Assembly: GCF_032271945.1 (NCBI RefSeq)
Contig: NZ_CP130319.1
Span: 5,165,001-5,229,000 of the forward strand
DNA length: 64,000 nucleotides
Source: Paenibacillus sp. MBLB1832
GTDB lineage: Bacteria > Bacillota > Bacilli > Paenibacillales > NBRC-103111
Direction of reading: 5' to 3'
Shown here: positions 42,893-51,635 of the stretch, in pieces
Layout: the number at the start of each line of letters is the position of its first letter
How positions within the stretch are numbered: position 1 is the first letter of the stretch
Made by a program: the position numbers and the translations under genes
The notes under the pieces: generated by a model
What the model was told of the DNA's origin: nothing
The model's database searches: none
Seen by the model: only the letters and a program-made list of their open reading frames with translations

Positions 42893-43537
42893 CTATCCCC
42901 CCTCGCGAAACTCTTGCAGGATTCTGCTCGCTTCATTGCGGTCCACGACCTGCAGTTTATTCAAAATCATAGAGACGTAGTTGGCAACGGTTTTGGCGCT
43001 GATATTTAGTCGTGCGCCGATTTGCGCATTGGTATAGCCTTCAGCAATCCGCTCCAAAATCTCCAATTCACGTTTGGACAGCTCGGAAAGTGCTGGATGC
43101 TCGGAGAGATTCACCGTTCTTGGTTCCGAAAAGAAGTGCATCATGCGTGCCGCGATATCGGAGCTGAATACAGCTCCACCATTGCCAGCTATGCGGACCG
43201 ACTGCAGCAGTTCAATTTCGTCGGCGTCTTTGAGCAGATAGCCTTTGGCGCCAACGCGCATCGCGGTAAAGACCGATTGGTCGTCACGAAACATGGTGAG
43301 AATGAGCACATGAATGTGTGGGTATTTTTCTTTGACCAGTCGCGTCGCTTCAATTCCATTCAATCCAGGCATGCGTATGTCCATTAGAATCAAATCAGGC
43401 TGACACTGTTCCACAAGCCCCAGCACTTCATCGCCAGATGCCGCTTCGCCAACAACTCTCAAGTCTTCCGTCGTCTGAAGCAAATTTCGGACACCACTTC
43501 GAAATATCGGATGGTCATCGGCAATCATTATTTTCAT
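42893..43537 (-). CDS. NarL/FixJ-type response regulator
   Basis: The 214-residue protein has a receiver domain (1-120) with the acidic pair in IADDHPIF, the phosphorylation Asp in LILMDIRMPGLNG (about residue 54) and KGYLLKDA with Lys. A LuxR-type helix-turn-helix follows (about 145-210, ELSKRELEILERIAEGYTNAQIG split over two helices). It pairs with the histidine kinase gene 35 bases upstream. GAGGAG supports the start. Possible target sites are the ATTTCCCG repeats upstream of the kinase gene. Confidence 0.92.
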   Translation of the reverse strand: MKIMIADDHPIFRSGVRNLLQTTEDLRVVGEAASGDEVLGLVEQCQPDLILMDIRMPGLNGIEATRLVKEKYPHIHVLILTMFRDDQSVFTAMRVGAKGYLLKDADEIELLQSVRIAGNGGAVFSSDIAARMMHFFSEPRTVNLSEHPALSELSKRELEILERIAEGYTNAQIGARLNISAKTVANYVSMILNKLQVVDRNEASRILQEFREGG

Positions 43538-43572
43538 CGTCTGTCATTCTCCTCTACACCGTGTTTTTTCGC

Positions 43573-45735
43573 TCAAGGCAAGGGGATTACCGCCAAAACC
43601 CGGGTTCCTCCGCCAGCAGGCCGGTCAATGTGACAGTGACCTCCCAATTCGGCAGCTCTTTCCCGCATCGAAACCAGCCCAATCCCACTTTTACTCCCGG
43701 CAGCTTGATTGATTGACAATGGGGCAAACTGTGCTCCATTGTCTCTAATTTCTACTTGAAGCTGGCGGGCTTCGTTCATTTCCAGCCTTACTGTGCAAGT
43801 AGTCGCTTTCGCGTGTTTCACGACATTAACTAAAGATTCCGTGACAATCCGATACACAGCTACTTCAACGGCGGCTGGCAGCGAAGGCAGCGGCTGAGGC
43901 GCGTGCATCCGAATGTCCAGCGCTTCAGCACCTTTTTCCCCGGCAAGCATGGCCGCTGGTTTGGATAGGAGGGCAATCCGTTCCTGTATGGCACCAAGCA
44001 ATCCAAGTTCATCCAGCGTAGGGGGGCGCAGATCATGAACCAGCGTGCGAATTTCATCTACCGTTGAACGGATGACTTTTCGCAGATCAGCCAGCATTTC
44101 AATCGCGACATCCGGCTGTTTCTCGACGTAAATCTGGGCCGTCGCCGCATTCAGCGCAAGCGCCGCCAATTTCGGCGCCAAATCATCGTGCAAATTTTTA
44201 CGAATTTGCAGCCGCTCTTCTTCCCGCGCTAATACCAGCTTCTCCCTCGACTCCTGCAAATCCTGTGCCAGCAGCTTCATCCCTTGTGTCATATGCCAAT
44301 TCTCCACAATCGGTCCAGCTTGCCGAAGGAGCACATCCAGAAATTTATTATCATCCGCCGTAAAAACTTCCCCCGCCGATCGACTGGCAATGTGCAACGT
44401 TCCCAGCTCTACCCCGCGATGAATGATCGGCATAACATGCTGCTCGTGAAGTTGGCTGCCAGCAGAAGCCACCAAAGTTTGCTGACCGCCAACGCCAGCG
44501 TATATCGCCGTATACGGAAGCCGCAGCGCCTCCTTCACCGTTCTTACAACGGCGTTCAACATCGCATCAGGCGCTTGCGGTTGAATCAATTGGTTCCCTA
44601 ATTCCAGCAAAACGGCGTAAGGATCATCGTGGCGGCCTTTCATGAGCCGGTTGATTTGCCGCTGAAGCCACTCTTTGAGAGGTGCAAACACTACCGCAAC
44701 AACGGCTGTCGCCAATAAAGAAACGACATAATGATCCCGCGTTTGAAACACCCGGCTTAAATAGAAAACGATGACGGTGTAGATGAGAACAATGCAAACC
44801 GACAACGAACCATAGACCAGCGTGCGATTCACTAACGGATCAATATTCCACAGTCTTTGCCGCAGTACGGCAAACATCAATGTAATGGGAATGGCTGTTA
44901 GAGAGGCATTAATTAATGCATTTAGATAGACAAACGTCAGTACGGTCCCATCATTCATGCTAGAAACAAAAAGCGCACTCATCCCAACGAACCCCGCGAT
45001 GCCGATGGTTGCTCCATATACGACCCATTTCGTTTGCTGCCGTTCAGCAGCAGAAGCCACATTTCGGAATCGGTACACTTGTGAATAAATTAGAATTAGG
45101 GTAGATGAGACATACCAAAGGAACTTGAATATCTCCGGAATGTGAAACGCCTCCCACATCTGCCCGCTATACACGAGTGACATCACGTTCACGATAACAG
45201 TGAGCGCAAATACGTAGCGCGTCCATTTTGGCACAAACTTGCCATTTGGGAATAGCAAAAGAAACAAGGACATGGAGACCCAACTTAACGTGGAAACAAT
45301 CATGAACCACTGATGGGTAAATACCGTTCCTTCGGATGCCGCCATGACTAAAGACGGAAACGATGAGCCGAAAGATACCATCGCAACGGCAGCCACCAAT
45401 CCCATTGGTTCTCGGAATCCTTTCCAAAGCACAATCGCTGAAGTGATATAAAAAAAGAAGGTAAACGAAACATCGATAAGGACGAAAATCAACGCAAACT
45501 GCTCCAAGCTTAGCCCATTAGCTGGCAGTGGCATCGCAGGAAAGAGATTACTGCAGCCCTGCGTGATGCATGATTCCACAAGTACCTTGTAATACGCTGG
45601 GATTGCGCTTATGTATAGCACAGCTGTTAATAAGCAGAAGCTGAGCACAACAAGCTGTGCAATCCGCATGGACCAAGGCACGAGCCGCTCGTTTACAGCA
45701 TCCAAACTGCTTGCTTTGTTAACTTCCACATTCAT
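43573..45735 (-). CDS. ComP-like sensor histidine kinase (HisKA_3)
   Basis: The 720-residue protein has eight or more membrane segments in its first 355 residues, with a Cys-containing outside loop near residue 50. A GAF-like domain follows (about 385-500), then the dimerisation domain with REEERLQIRKNLHDDLAPKL (phospho-His) and a HATPase domain ending in GIGLVSMRERAAELGG. This is the layout of ComP/LiaS/DesK-type kinases that sense an outside or membrane signal. A perfect TATAAT lies at 45781-45776 on the minus strand. The response regulator gene follows. Confidence 0.88.
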   Translation of the reverse strand: MNVEVNKASSLDAVNERLVPWSMRIAQLVVLSFCLLTAVLYISAIPAYYKVLVESCITQGCSNLFPAMPLPANGLSLEQFALIFVLIDVSFTFFFYITSAIVLWKGFREPMGLVAAVAMVSFGSSFPSLVMAASEGTVFTHQWFMIVSTLSWVSMSLFLLLFPNGKFVPKWTRYVFALTVIVNVMSLVYSGQMWEAFHIPEIFKFLWYVSSTLILIYSQVYRFRNVASAAERQQTKWVVYGATIGIAGFVGMSALFVSSMNDGTVLTFVYLNALINASLTAIPITLMFAVLRQRLWNIDPLVNRTLVYGSLSVCIVLIYTVIVFYLSRVFQTRDHYVVSLLATAVVAVVFAPLKEWLQRQINRLMKGRHDDPYAVLLELGNQLIQPQAPDAMLNAVVRTVKEALRLPYTAIYAGVGGQQTLVASAGSQLHEQHVMPIIHRGVELGTLHIASRSAGEVFTADDNKFLDVLLRQAGPIVENWHMTQGMKLLAQDLQESREKLVLAREEERLQIRKNLHDDLAPKLAALALNAATAQIYVEKQPDVAIEMLADLRKVIRSTVDEIRTLVHDLRPPTLDELGLLGAIQERIALLSKPAAMLAGEKGAEALDIRMHAPQPLPSLPAAVEVAVYRIVTESLVNVVKHAKATTCTVRLEMNEARQLQVEIRDNGAQFAPLSINQAAGSKSGIGLVSMRERAAELGGHCHIDRPAGGGTRVLAVIPLP

Positions 45736-45775
45736 CCAAACACTTCCGTTCTATTTGTGTAAAAGCTTTCTTCTT

Positions 45776-45781
45776 ATTATA
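45776..45781 (-). promoter_or_regulatory. -10 box of the kinase-regulator operon
   Basis: TATAAT on the minus strand, about 40 bases before the kinase ATG. The -35 region (ATTCAG/TTCAGC) is poor, which suggests need for an activator; phased repeats lie just upstream. Confidence 0.45.
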
Positions 45782-45818
45782 GCTTGCCGGCCCGACAGCT
45801 GAATATGGATGGATCGTA

Positions 45819-45907
45819 ATTTCCCGCCGAATCCCGTCATTTCCCGAACTATACCTGCAATTTCCCGAAATCCAGGAACGCTCTGCTCTGTTCAGTGTGA
45901 TTTCCCT
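45819..45907. promoter_or_regulatory. Phased ATTTCCCG direct repeats
   Basis: ATTTCCCG occurs at 45819, 45839 and 45860, and ATTTCCCT at 45900. Spacings are 20, 21 and 40 bases, so all sites lie on one face of the helix with one place skipped. They lie between the divergent kinase and membrane-protein genes and look like an array for a DNA-binding protein. Confidence 0.6.
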
Positions 45908-45961
45908 TCCAGTAATCTAAATACATCAGCAACACACTTATACAATTGGAGGATGATTACA

Positions 45962-46546
45962 ATGACGGAACAAAAAGTAATCAAATGGCTTGGCATGATC
46001 TGTATATTAGCGGGAATTGCAAGAATGGGCATGACGCCGACATCATTGATTTGGGGAACGGATAGTACGCAAGAATTGACGGCAGGCTTGATTGCATGCA
46101 TTCTCATGTCTGTAGGCTCGATCGTTTTCTACCAGGTACAGTCCCGAGAAACAGGAGTCACTGGCTTCATCACCATACTTGCTATCATCATCGGAAATGT
46201 TTTAACAACAGCGATGCTGTGGTCCCAATTTGCCGCCGGCGGCGCTGATGCGGTTCAACCAGAGGGGTTGCTCGTTAACATTACCCGGATGTTCGGTATG
46301 ATTGGTTTTCTTGGGGGCACTTTAGTTTTCATGATCCTGACTTTCCTGGCAAAAGTTTTCCCTCGTTGGGTACCTGCACTCATGTTGATCATGATTCTTT
46401 CGATGTTCCTGCCTATCGCCGATAACAAATATTTTGCTTTCTTCTGGGGATTGTCGTATGTAGGCATGGGCTACTGCGTCTGGGCTAAAAAGCTGGTAAA
46501 CACTGCGTCAGTTCATCACAACTCATCTCTCATCGGGATGAATTGA
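45962..46546 (+). CDS. Six-helix membrane protein of unknown function
   Basis: The 194-residue protein has about six hydrophobic segments (starting at residues 8, 40, 65, 103, 135 and 160) with short loops. I do not recognise the family. The start at 45962 follows GGAGG by nine bases; the longer frame to 45809 overlaps the ATTTCCCG repeats and is not credible. It is divergent from the histidine kinase gene and is a likely target or accessory of that system, by position only. Confidence 0.7.
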   Translation: MTEQKVIKWLGMICILAGIARMGMTPTSLIWGTDSTQELTAGLIACILMSVGSIVFYQVQSRETGVTGFITILAIIIGNVLTTAMLWSQFAAGGADAVQPEGLLVNITRMFGMIGFLGGTLVFMILTFLAKVFPRWVPALMLIMILSMFLPIADNKYFAFFWGLSYVGMGYCVWAKKLVNTASVHHNSSLIGMN

Positions 46547-46566
46547 TGTCAGGGTAAAGCAAACAG

Positions 46567-46600
46567 ACCGCTCTCTCCAATCGGAGAAGGGCGTTCTATT
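46567..46600. terminator. Terminator between converging genes
   Basis: CGCTCTCTCC (46569-46578) pairs imperfectly with GGAGAAGGGCG (46583-46593), followed by TTCTATTT on the plus strand. The stem is imperfect. Confidence 0.45.
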
Positions 46601-46620
46601 TCATTCATCAACAGTAACAT

Positions 46621-47067
46621 TTACGCTAATTCCAGTTTTTTCTTAAGCGCATGCAGCATTTCAACGTGTGAAAATTCGATTTGTTTCATCACGAATTTCG
46701 CAAGGAGCGCCGAAACTTCAATACTCACTCGCTCTTCTACCAAGGTCTCATTGCCTAATTCCTCGAGGACTATCGTATTGGTAATGTGAATGCCAGGTGA
46801 AGTAAACGTCTCCAGGATCAACTTCCGATTCTCTTCAACAGGAGTGAACGAAGCTTCGTACTTTTTATAAAAGGGGAGCCGTCCAAATAACATAATCTTG
46901 TCTTGAATCTCGACTCGTTTACTCCCAGGACGTTCACTTGGGAGCGGATTGACGCCAATAATGAGCGGGTGCAGGTCGGGCAGATGCATCGGATTGATCA
47001 GGTAGGCGTACACTTCTGCGGCAGACGCCAGAATGGTTATGCTGTTGTGGAATGTGAGCCTTTTCAT
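46621..47067 (-). CDS. SRPBCC-fold lipid/ligand-binding protein
   Basis: The 148-residue protein has the START/Bet v1-like pattern: an N-terminal strand FHNSITILASAAEVYAYLINP, the strands VEIQDKIMLFGRLPF and YKKYEASFTPVEENRKLILE, and a long C-terminal helix (FVMKQIEFSHVEMLHALKKKLEL). Such proteins bind hydrophobic ligands in a cavity or act in polyketide-type chemistry; the ligand is unknown. GGCGGGAG supports the start. The 256 bases upstream hold no gene that I can identify. Confidence 0.78.
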   Translation of the reverse strand: MKRLTFHNSITILASAAEVYAYLINPMHLPDLHPLIIGVNPLPSERPGSKRVEIQDKIMLFGRLPFYKKYEASFTPVEENRKLILETFTSPGIHITNTIVLEELGNETLVEERVSIEVSALLAKFVMKQIEFSHVEMLHALKKKLELA

Positions 47068-47270
47068 ATATTCTCCCGCCTTTACTGAAAGCTTCTCAAC
47101 TCACTTCATCATACCATCGAACTCCAATATTTAGTTGTGTAAATATCCCAGAATTCTTTATGACATTCATACTCGTTTACCGTTAGGAAGCGATACCACT
47201 TTTACATCCTCATCGGACTGTTTTTCTCACCTTTTGGCCTGCAGCCTCAGGAAGTCCATTTGACGAATGA

Positions 47271-47313
47271 CAAGAAAGAGGCACTCTTCTCCACGAAGAA
47301 TGCCTCTTTCTTG
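47271..47313 (-). terminator. Hairpin terminator of the NhaC-RarD operon
   Basis: CAAGAAAGAGGCA (47271-47283) pairs perfectly with TGCCTCTTTCTTG (47301-47313). It lies 11 bases after the stop at 47324; the T-rich part is within the stem. Confidence 0.6.
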
Positions 47314-47323
47314 TGTCTCACAG

Positions 47324-48682
47324 TTATATCGTTTCTGCCGCGTTTATATCCACGACATAGGAAACGATCCATGTATATAGCGGAAGCGTCCATAGGAATA
47401 CCGCAAAGACAGCATAACGCTCAACAGGGACACCTAGAATCGTCCCACACAGAATTGCTAACAAGTTCCAAGGCACCATCGCTGAGAAAATGAGCGGAGC
47501 ATCCGCCACGACACGCGAAAGATGACCTCTCGGGAACTTTTGCTCCCAGAGCGGCAGCAAATTGCGTCCCGTCATCATGATCGGCAGTGTCTGCGTACAA
47601 GCCAGAAGTGCCAGAGCCAATCCGAATAAACTGGTACGAACGGTAGCTGATCTTTGAGAGCTTGTGTTGCCAAACAGTCTACTCATATAAGGTTGCATTG
47701 CACTAGTTTCTTCCAATATGCCGTTATAAGCCCCCGCAAGTGCGATCAAAATAATTAACCCAATCATGCTGGACACCCCCTTGCTGTGCAAGGACGGCAG
47801 CTGCTCCGAAGCATATCCATACCACAACCCATGCAGCCATTGGTGTGCATCAACACCTTGTATAAGCGTGCCCAACACGATACTGATCCCAATGGACAGA
47901 AGAAACCCATAGCGGGTTTTGAATCGCAGCAGGATCGTTCCGAAGAGCACGGCAACTGGCAACCAAAGCCACAGGCTGTAATGAAACTGAGACGCATACT
48001 CCACCGGGAGCAGCGAGTCGTTCGACGCATGGCCAAGCGATGCAGCGTTCTTCCAATTTCCATTCACATCCGCTACAACGAAGAAGGTGAGTGCGGTGGC
48101 GAAAGCTAGGAGCGTCGTCGGCAGCAAAAAGCGAAATTGACTTGGGACCGTCATCCCCGTGGATGCAGCGACAAGCTGATTTGCACTGGAAAATGGCGAT
48201 GTTCGGTCTCCAACAAAAGCGCCCGACACCAGTGCGCCAGCAACGAGCGGGAGTGGAATATGCAGCAGTGCGCCCATCCCAACAAGCGGAATTCCTACTG
48301 CGCTGAGCGTACCTGTAGACGTGCCCAAAATCATAGATATGCCCGCTGCGAATACAAATGAAAAGCTCACAAAATACGCAGGATTTAGCAACTTGAGGCC
48401 TGTGTCAATTAGAAACGGTATCGTCCCGCTTGCCGTCCAAGCAGGGATTAACAGTCCAACGAGCAGCAAAATATACATGACTTCCTTGGTATGCAGCATC
48501 CCCGTTACCATGCTTTGAACAAGTATCCTTACAGGCACGCCTTGCCGCAATGTAATGACAACTAATACGCCTAGCCCCCCTGCAAATCCGATCGCCAGCG
48601 GAACACGTAGCAGATACGCTGCGCTCAGGCCTAGAACGGTTGTAAGTATCGTGAGGCTCAGATGAAAGGGAGAAAAGCTCAT
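47324..48682 (-). CDS. NhaC-family Na+/H+ antiporter-like protein
   Basis: The 452-residue protein has eleven to twelve membrane segments and the NhaC/antiporter signature ILGTSTGTLSAVGIPLVGMG. The polar motif GAFVGDRTSPFSSANQLVAA follows and contains the Asp and Ser/Thr expected in the ion path. Substrates could be Na+/H+ or an organic acid such as malate/lactate. Its start overlaps the rarD stop by four bases, with only a weak site, so translation is probably coupled. Confidence 0.82.
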   Translation of the reverse strand: MSFSPFHLSLTILTTVLGLSAAYLLRVPLAIGFAGGLGVLVVITLRQGVPVRILVQSMVTGMLHTKEVMYILLLVGLLIPAWTASGTIPFLIDTGLKLLNPAYFVSFSFVFAAGISMILGTSTGTLSAVGIPLVGMGALLHIPLPLVAGALVSGAFVGDRTSPFSSANQLVAASTGMTVPSQFRFLLPTTLLAFATALTFFVVADVNGNWKNAASLGHASNDSLLPVEYASQFHYSLWLWLPVAVLFGTILLRFKTRYGFLLSIGISIVLGTLIQGVDAHQWLHGLWYGYASEQLPSLHSKGVSSMIGLIILIALAGAYNGILEETSAMQPYMSRLFGNTSSQRSATVRTSLFGLALALLACTQTLPIMMTGRNLLPLWEQKFPRGHLSRVVADAPLIFSAMVPWNLLAILCGTILGVPVERYAVFAVFLWTLPLYTWIVSYVVDINAAETI

Positions 48683-49572
48683 GTCGTCACACTGTTCGTT
48701 TTCACCACACGCGCGACGCGGATGGACGCCAACGCGTACACGACGAGCGCGCTCCAGATGAATCCGAAGCTGATAAGCAGCATCGGCGAGAATGGTTCTT
48801 TAAAGACAAAGATGCTGAGCATCAGCTGAATCGAAGGTCCAATGTACTGGATGAAGCCCAGCATGGACAGCGGCAAGCGTGATGCTGCTTTGGCGAACCA
48901 GAGCAGCGGCATCGCAGTCGCAGCGCCGGCGAGCAGCAGCATCACGAAGTGCAGCGTGGACAGCGTGTCCACCGTCGATTGATGCGACGCGTAGAGATAG
49001 ACAATGTACGCGATCGCCAACGGGAACACGACCGCGGTTTCTCCAGCGAGTCCCGTGGAGGCGTCGTAGGAGACTTTTTTCTTCACGAGGCTGTACAAGC
49101 CGAAGGACGCGGCCAAGGACAGTGAAACCCATGGAATACGGCCGTAATCGATGGTGGCAATCAAAACACCAACACCCGCCAGCGCAACCGCAAGCCATTG
49201 GGCGCCGGTTGGTTTCTCTCGCAGGAAGATAACGGCGAGCATGATATTAAATAAAGGGTTAATGTAATAACCCAGGCTGGATTCAATCACATGGCCATGA
49301 TTCACGGCCCAAATGAAAATCAACCAGTTCGCGCTTATTAGCAGGGAACTTGTCCCCACGACGAGCATCGTTCGCCGATTGGTGAGCATGCTCCAAAGCT
49401 GTTTGCCCTTGCCTTTGCTGAGAAAGATCAGCAGCAGCATAAACACGAATGACCAGATCACACGGTGAGCCAGGATTTCGCCTGCTTTCAGCGTTCCGAA
49501 CAGCCTCCAATAAATGGGCAGTAAGCCCCAAGCGATATACGCAATGATGGCATAACCTAAACCTTGTTTCAT
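48679..49572 (-). CDS. rarD: EamA-family transporter RarD
   Basis: The 297-residue protein has ten membrane segments in two EamA repeats, with the RarD features AYIAWGLLPIYWRLFGTLKAGEILAHRVIWS split over two helices, ANWLIFIWAVNHGHVIESSLGYYINPL and GFIQYIGPSIQLMLSIFVF. The family name comes from chloramphenicol sensitivity; the natural substrate is uncertain. GAGGAT supports the start. It forms an operon with the NhaC-like gene. Confidence 0.88.
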   Translation of the reverse strand: MKQGLGYAIIAYIAWGLLPIYWRLFGTLKAGEILAHRVIWSFVFMLLLIFLSKGKGKQLWSMLTNRRTMLVVGTSSLLISANWLIFIWAVNHGHVIESSLGYYINPLFNIMLAVIFLREKPTGAQWLAVALAGVGVLIATIDYGRIPWVSLSLAASFGLYSLVKKKVSYDASTGLAGETAVVFPLAIAYIVYLYASHQSTVDTLSTLHFVMLLLAGAATAMPLLWFAKAASRLPLSMLGFIQYIGPSIQLMLSIFVFKEPFSPMLLISFGFIWSALVVYALASIRVARVVKTNSVTT

Positions 49573-49721
49573 TGTAAAATATCCTCATTTCAACTCTGGA
49601 TCAGACAGTGATATTATTTAACCTATGGTTAATAACGTAAACCATTATACCATAGTCGAGGCCATTTGGGGCGCTATGCCGCGAACGGCAAGCAAGAGCG
49701 CAGTTAGGGCCGTAGGTGGGC

Positions 49722-50012
49722 CTAACCGGCTTCGGAGGAAAGAAATAATTGCTGCAGATACACATCATTAACCGCTTGCAGGTTTGATGTATCGATTTGT
49801 GTAATGAGCGCCTCTAGCCTGCCGTTGGCTTGACTGGCGATCTGCTTCATCTGCGCTTCGGCCTTCGTATTGAGCAGGGTCGACACGGAGTTAAACGTGA
49901 TCACACCCGCACAAATCAAGACGTTGATCATCACCGCGATGAATCCCGCCAGCATTTGATTCCGCAACGTATTCCAATTCACTACCTTCTGCCACAAGCG
50001 GAGTTCCTCCAT
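49722..50012 (-). pseudogene. Broken YesM-like sensor histidine kinase, N-terminal fragment
   Basis: Only 96 residues remain: an N-terminal cytoplasmic stretch, one membrane segment (about 21-42, MLAGFIAVMINVLICAGVITF) and the start of an outside sensor domain (KAEAQMKQIASQANGRLEALITQI split). This is how YesM-type kinases of Paenibacillus begin. The rest of the sensor, the second membrane segment and the kinase domain are missing. The fragment ends in an inverted repeat GTTAGGgCC/GGgCCTAAC (49703-49726) that covers its stop codon. Confidence 0.6.
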
Positions 50013-50113
50013 TCTCTTAGGTGCGTGCTATTCGTGTTAGGCCATTTGTCGTTTATGCCACATCATCCTACATAGCAGTTAGTTTGGCTATTAAACTATT
50101 GGGGAGGGTAAAA

Positions 50114-50158
50114 CAAAAAAGCCCCTCCCGCCACCACAACTGGGGACGGAAATAGGCT
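50114..50158 (-). terminator. Terminator of the nos operon
   Basis: On the minus strand AGCC...CCGTCCCC pairs with GGCGGGAGGGGCT and is followed by six T. It lies 28 bases after the nos stop. Confidence 0.75.
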
Positions 50159-50185
50159 CTATTCGCGTCATTTACGTGTTGATTC

Positions 50186-51274
50186 CTACCGCTTCTTATT
50201 CCGATAAAAGAAGTTCGGCAGCTTCACTTCATTCGTATAATGCGAGTGAAAAATATGCGTCGCAGCTGGCGACATCGGCGGAATCAGCCACGTCCAATCG
50301 CCTGTCACGTCGCGTCCACTCTTCGCTTCCTTGTCCTCAAACCGCTTGAACTGCTTCGCCGCGGTGTGATGATCGACAATGGTGACGCCATGCTGCTGGA
50401 ACGACGACAGCACCGCGACATTCAGCTCAACCAGCGCCTTGTCCCGCCACAGTGTGGACTCGCGCGAGGTGTCGAGCCCCATGATGGCCGCGACCTGCGG
50501 CAGCATGTTGTATCTCGCCTCGTCGGCGAAATTCCGCGCGCCGATCTCGGTACCCATGTACCACCCGTTGAACGGAGCCGCTGGATAGATCACGCCTCCG
50601 ATGTTGAGGTACATGTTCGCGACCATGGGCACTGCATACCATTGCAGCCCCAATTGCTCAAAAGCAGGCAGCTCCGGATGCCTGATCGGCACTTCCAGAA
50701 CGAGCTCCTTCGGAATCTCGTATAGCTTCGGCGCACGCTCCCCCACCTGAATCAGGAGGGGCAGCACATCGAAAGGCGTGCCGGCACCTTGCCAGCCCAT
50801 CGCCTGGCATTCTCGCGTGAACGCCAACGAGATGGGATCGCCGATGATCCCATCTTCCGTCTCATAGCCTGCATAGCGAATCAGCTGCTCGTTCTTGATC
50901 TGAACGCGGGGCTTACCCTCGCGCGCAGGCGGGAAGACCGTGATGACGGGTCGAATTTTGCCCCCGTTCGTCGCGACTTCGATATGCCGCAGCAGCGCCT
51001 CGGCCATCTCGTCTTCGGTTTCGACATGCCGCGCATCGTGGATACGAAGCGACTCCCAGAACAGGCGGCCGATACAGCGGTTGCTGTTGCGCCAAGCCAT
51101 TTTCGCACCATGCTCCAGCTCTTCTAACGTGTGCACATACTCGCCATGATGGCGTATCGCGTGCCCAATCTCAACAATGCGCGCGTCGATTTGGGACTGA
51201 CTTTTGCCCAATTCGGTGTAGCATTCTTGGATAAAAGGGATCGCTTGATCTAGTTGTGGGTCCTGCACTTTCAT
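50186..51274 (-). CDS. nos: Bacterial nitric oxide synthase oxygenase
   Basis: The 362-residue protein is the heme oxygenase domain of NO synthase. It converts arginine to citrulline and NO with electrons from a general reductase. The heme-ligand Cys67 lies in AWRNSNRCIGRLFW; the substrate region NIGGVIYPAAPFNGWYMGTEIGARNF and ending EVKLPNFFYR match Bacillus enzymes, as does length. ATG 51274 is chosen because GGAG lies nine bases upstream; ATG 51292 overlaps the upstream stop without a site. It is the last gene of a pirin-small protein-nos operon. Confidence 0.95.
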   Translation of the reverse strand: MKVQDPQLDQAIPFIQECYTELGKSQSQIDARIVEIGHAIRHHGEYVHTLEELEHGAKMAWRNSNRCIGRLFWESLRIHDARHVETEDEMAEALLRHIEVATNGGKIRPVITVFPPAREGKPRVQIKNEQLIRYAGYETEDGIIGDPISLAFTRECQAMGWQGAGTPFDVLPLLIQVGERAPKLYEIPKELVLEVPIRHPELPAFEQLGLQWYAVPMVANMYLNIGGVIYPAAPFNGWYMGTEIGARNFADEARYNMLPQVAAIMGLDTSRESTLWRDKALVELNVAVLSSFQQHGVTIVDHHTAAKQFKRFEDKEAKSGRDVTGDWTWLIPPMSPAATHIFHSHYTNEVKLPNFFYRNKKR

Positions 51275-51288
51275 GGGGTAAGCTCCAA

Positions 51289-51618
51289 TCATTTCACACT
51301 AAACTGCTCGGGAATATACGAGATATGGGAGGTTGCGACAATGGTCAACTCACCCGTGGCTTCATTGAACTGAACGCTATCGTCACCGACATAAAACCAT
51401 AATTTCCGAGTCGGCTCCGTTTCAAACTCTTGAAAGACGAAAACATTCAGCTCATCCTTCCACTTCATTAGCTCCTTAATCCGCTCTGGCTGGTCGATCC
51501 TCACACGGAACAACCACCCGTCCCCCTGTTGCTCATAGGTATAGGGTACAGGCACTTTCCCTGTATCAATAAAAGCTCGACCGCCAACCGCATGCTTGAC
51601 TAGAAACGTTTCTTTCAT
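51289..51618 (-). CDS. Small protein of unknown function before nos
   Basis: The 109-residue protein has no signal peptide or membrane segment. It shows a strand-rich N-terminus (FLVKHAVGGRAFIDTGKVPVPYTYEQQ split), a helix (PERIKELMKWKDELN) and a Phe/Glu-rich centre. I do not recognise the family. It ends 14 bases before the nos ATG and begins 17 bases after the pirin gene, so it is clearly in the same operon. A role with NO synthase or redox stress is only a guess from position. Confidence 0.72.
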   Translation of the reverse strand: MKETFLVKHAVGGRAFIDTGKVPVPYTYEQQGDGWLFRVRIDQPERIKELMKWKDELNVFVFQEFETEPTRKLWFYVGDDSVQFNEATGELTIVATSHISYIPEQFSVK

Positions 51619-51635
51619 TGCGGCAACCTCCCCTC

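Noticed and set aside
45809-45961. Longer start for the membrane protein at 45962
   Set aside because: The extension covers the ATTTCCCG repeats, reads as Pro/Ser/Arg-rich sequence without hydrophobic pattern, and has no ribosome binding site.
47260-47493. Plus-strand frame over the NhaC-like gene end
   Set aside because: It is opposite a well-supported gene and its start lies within a terminator hairpin region.
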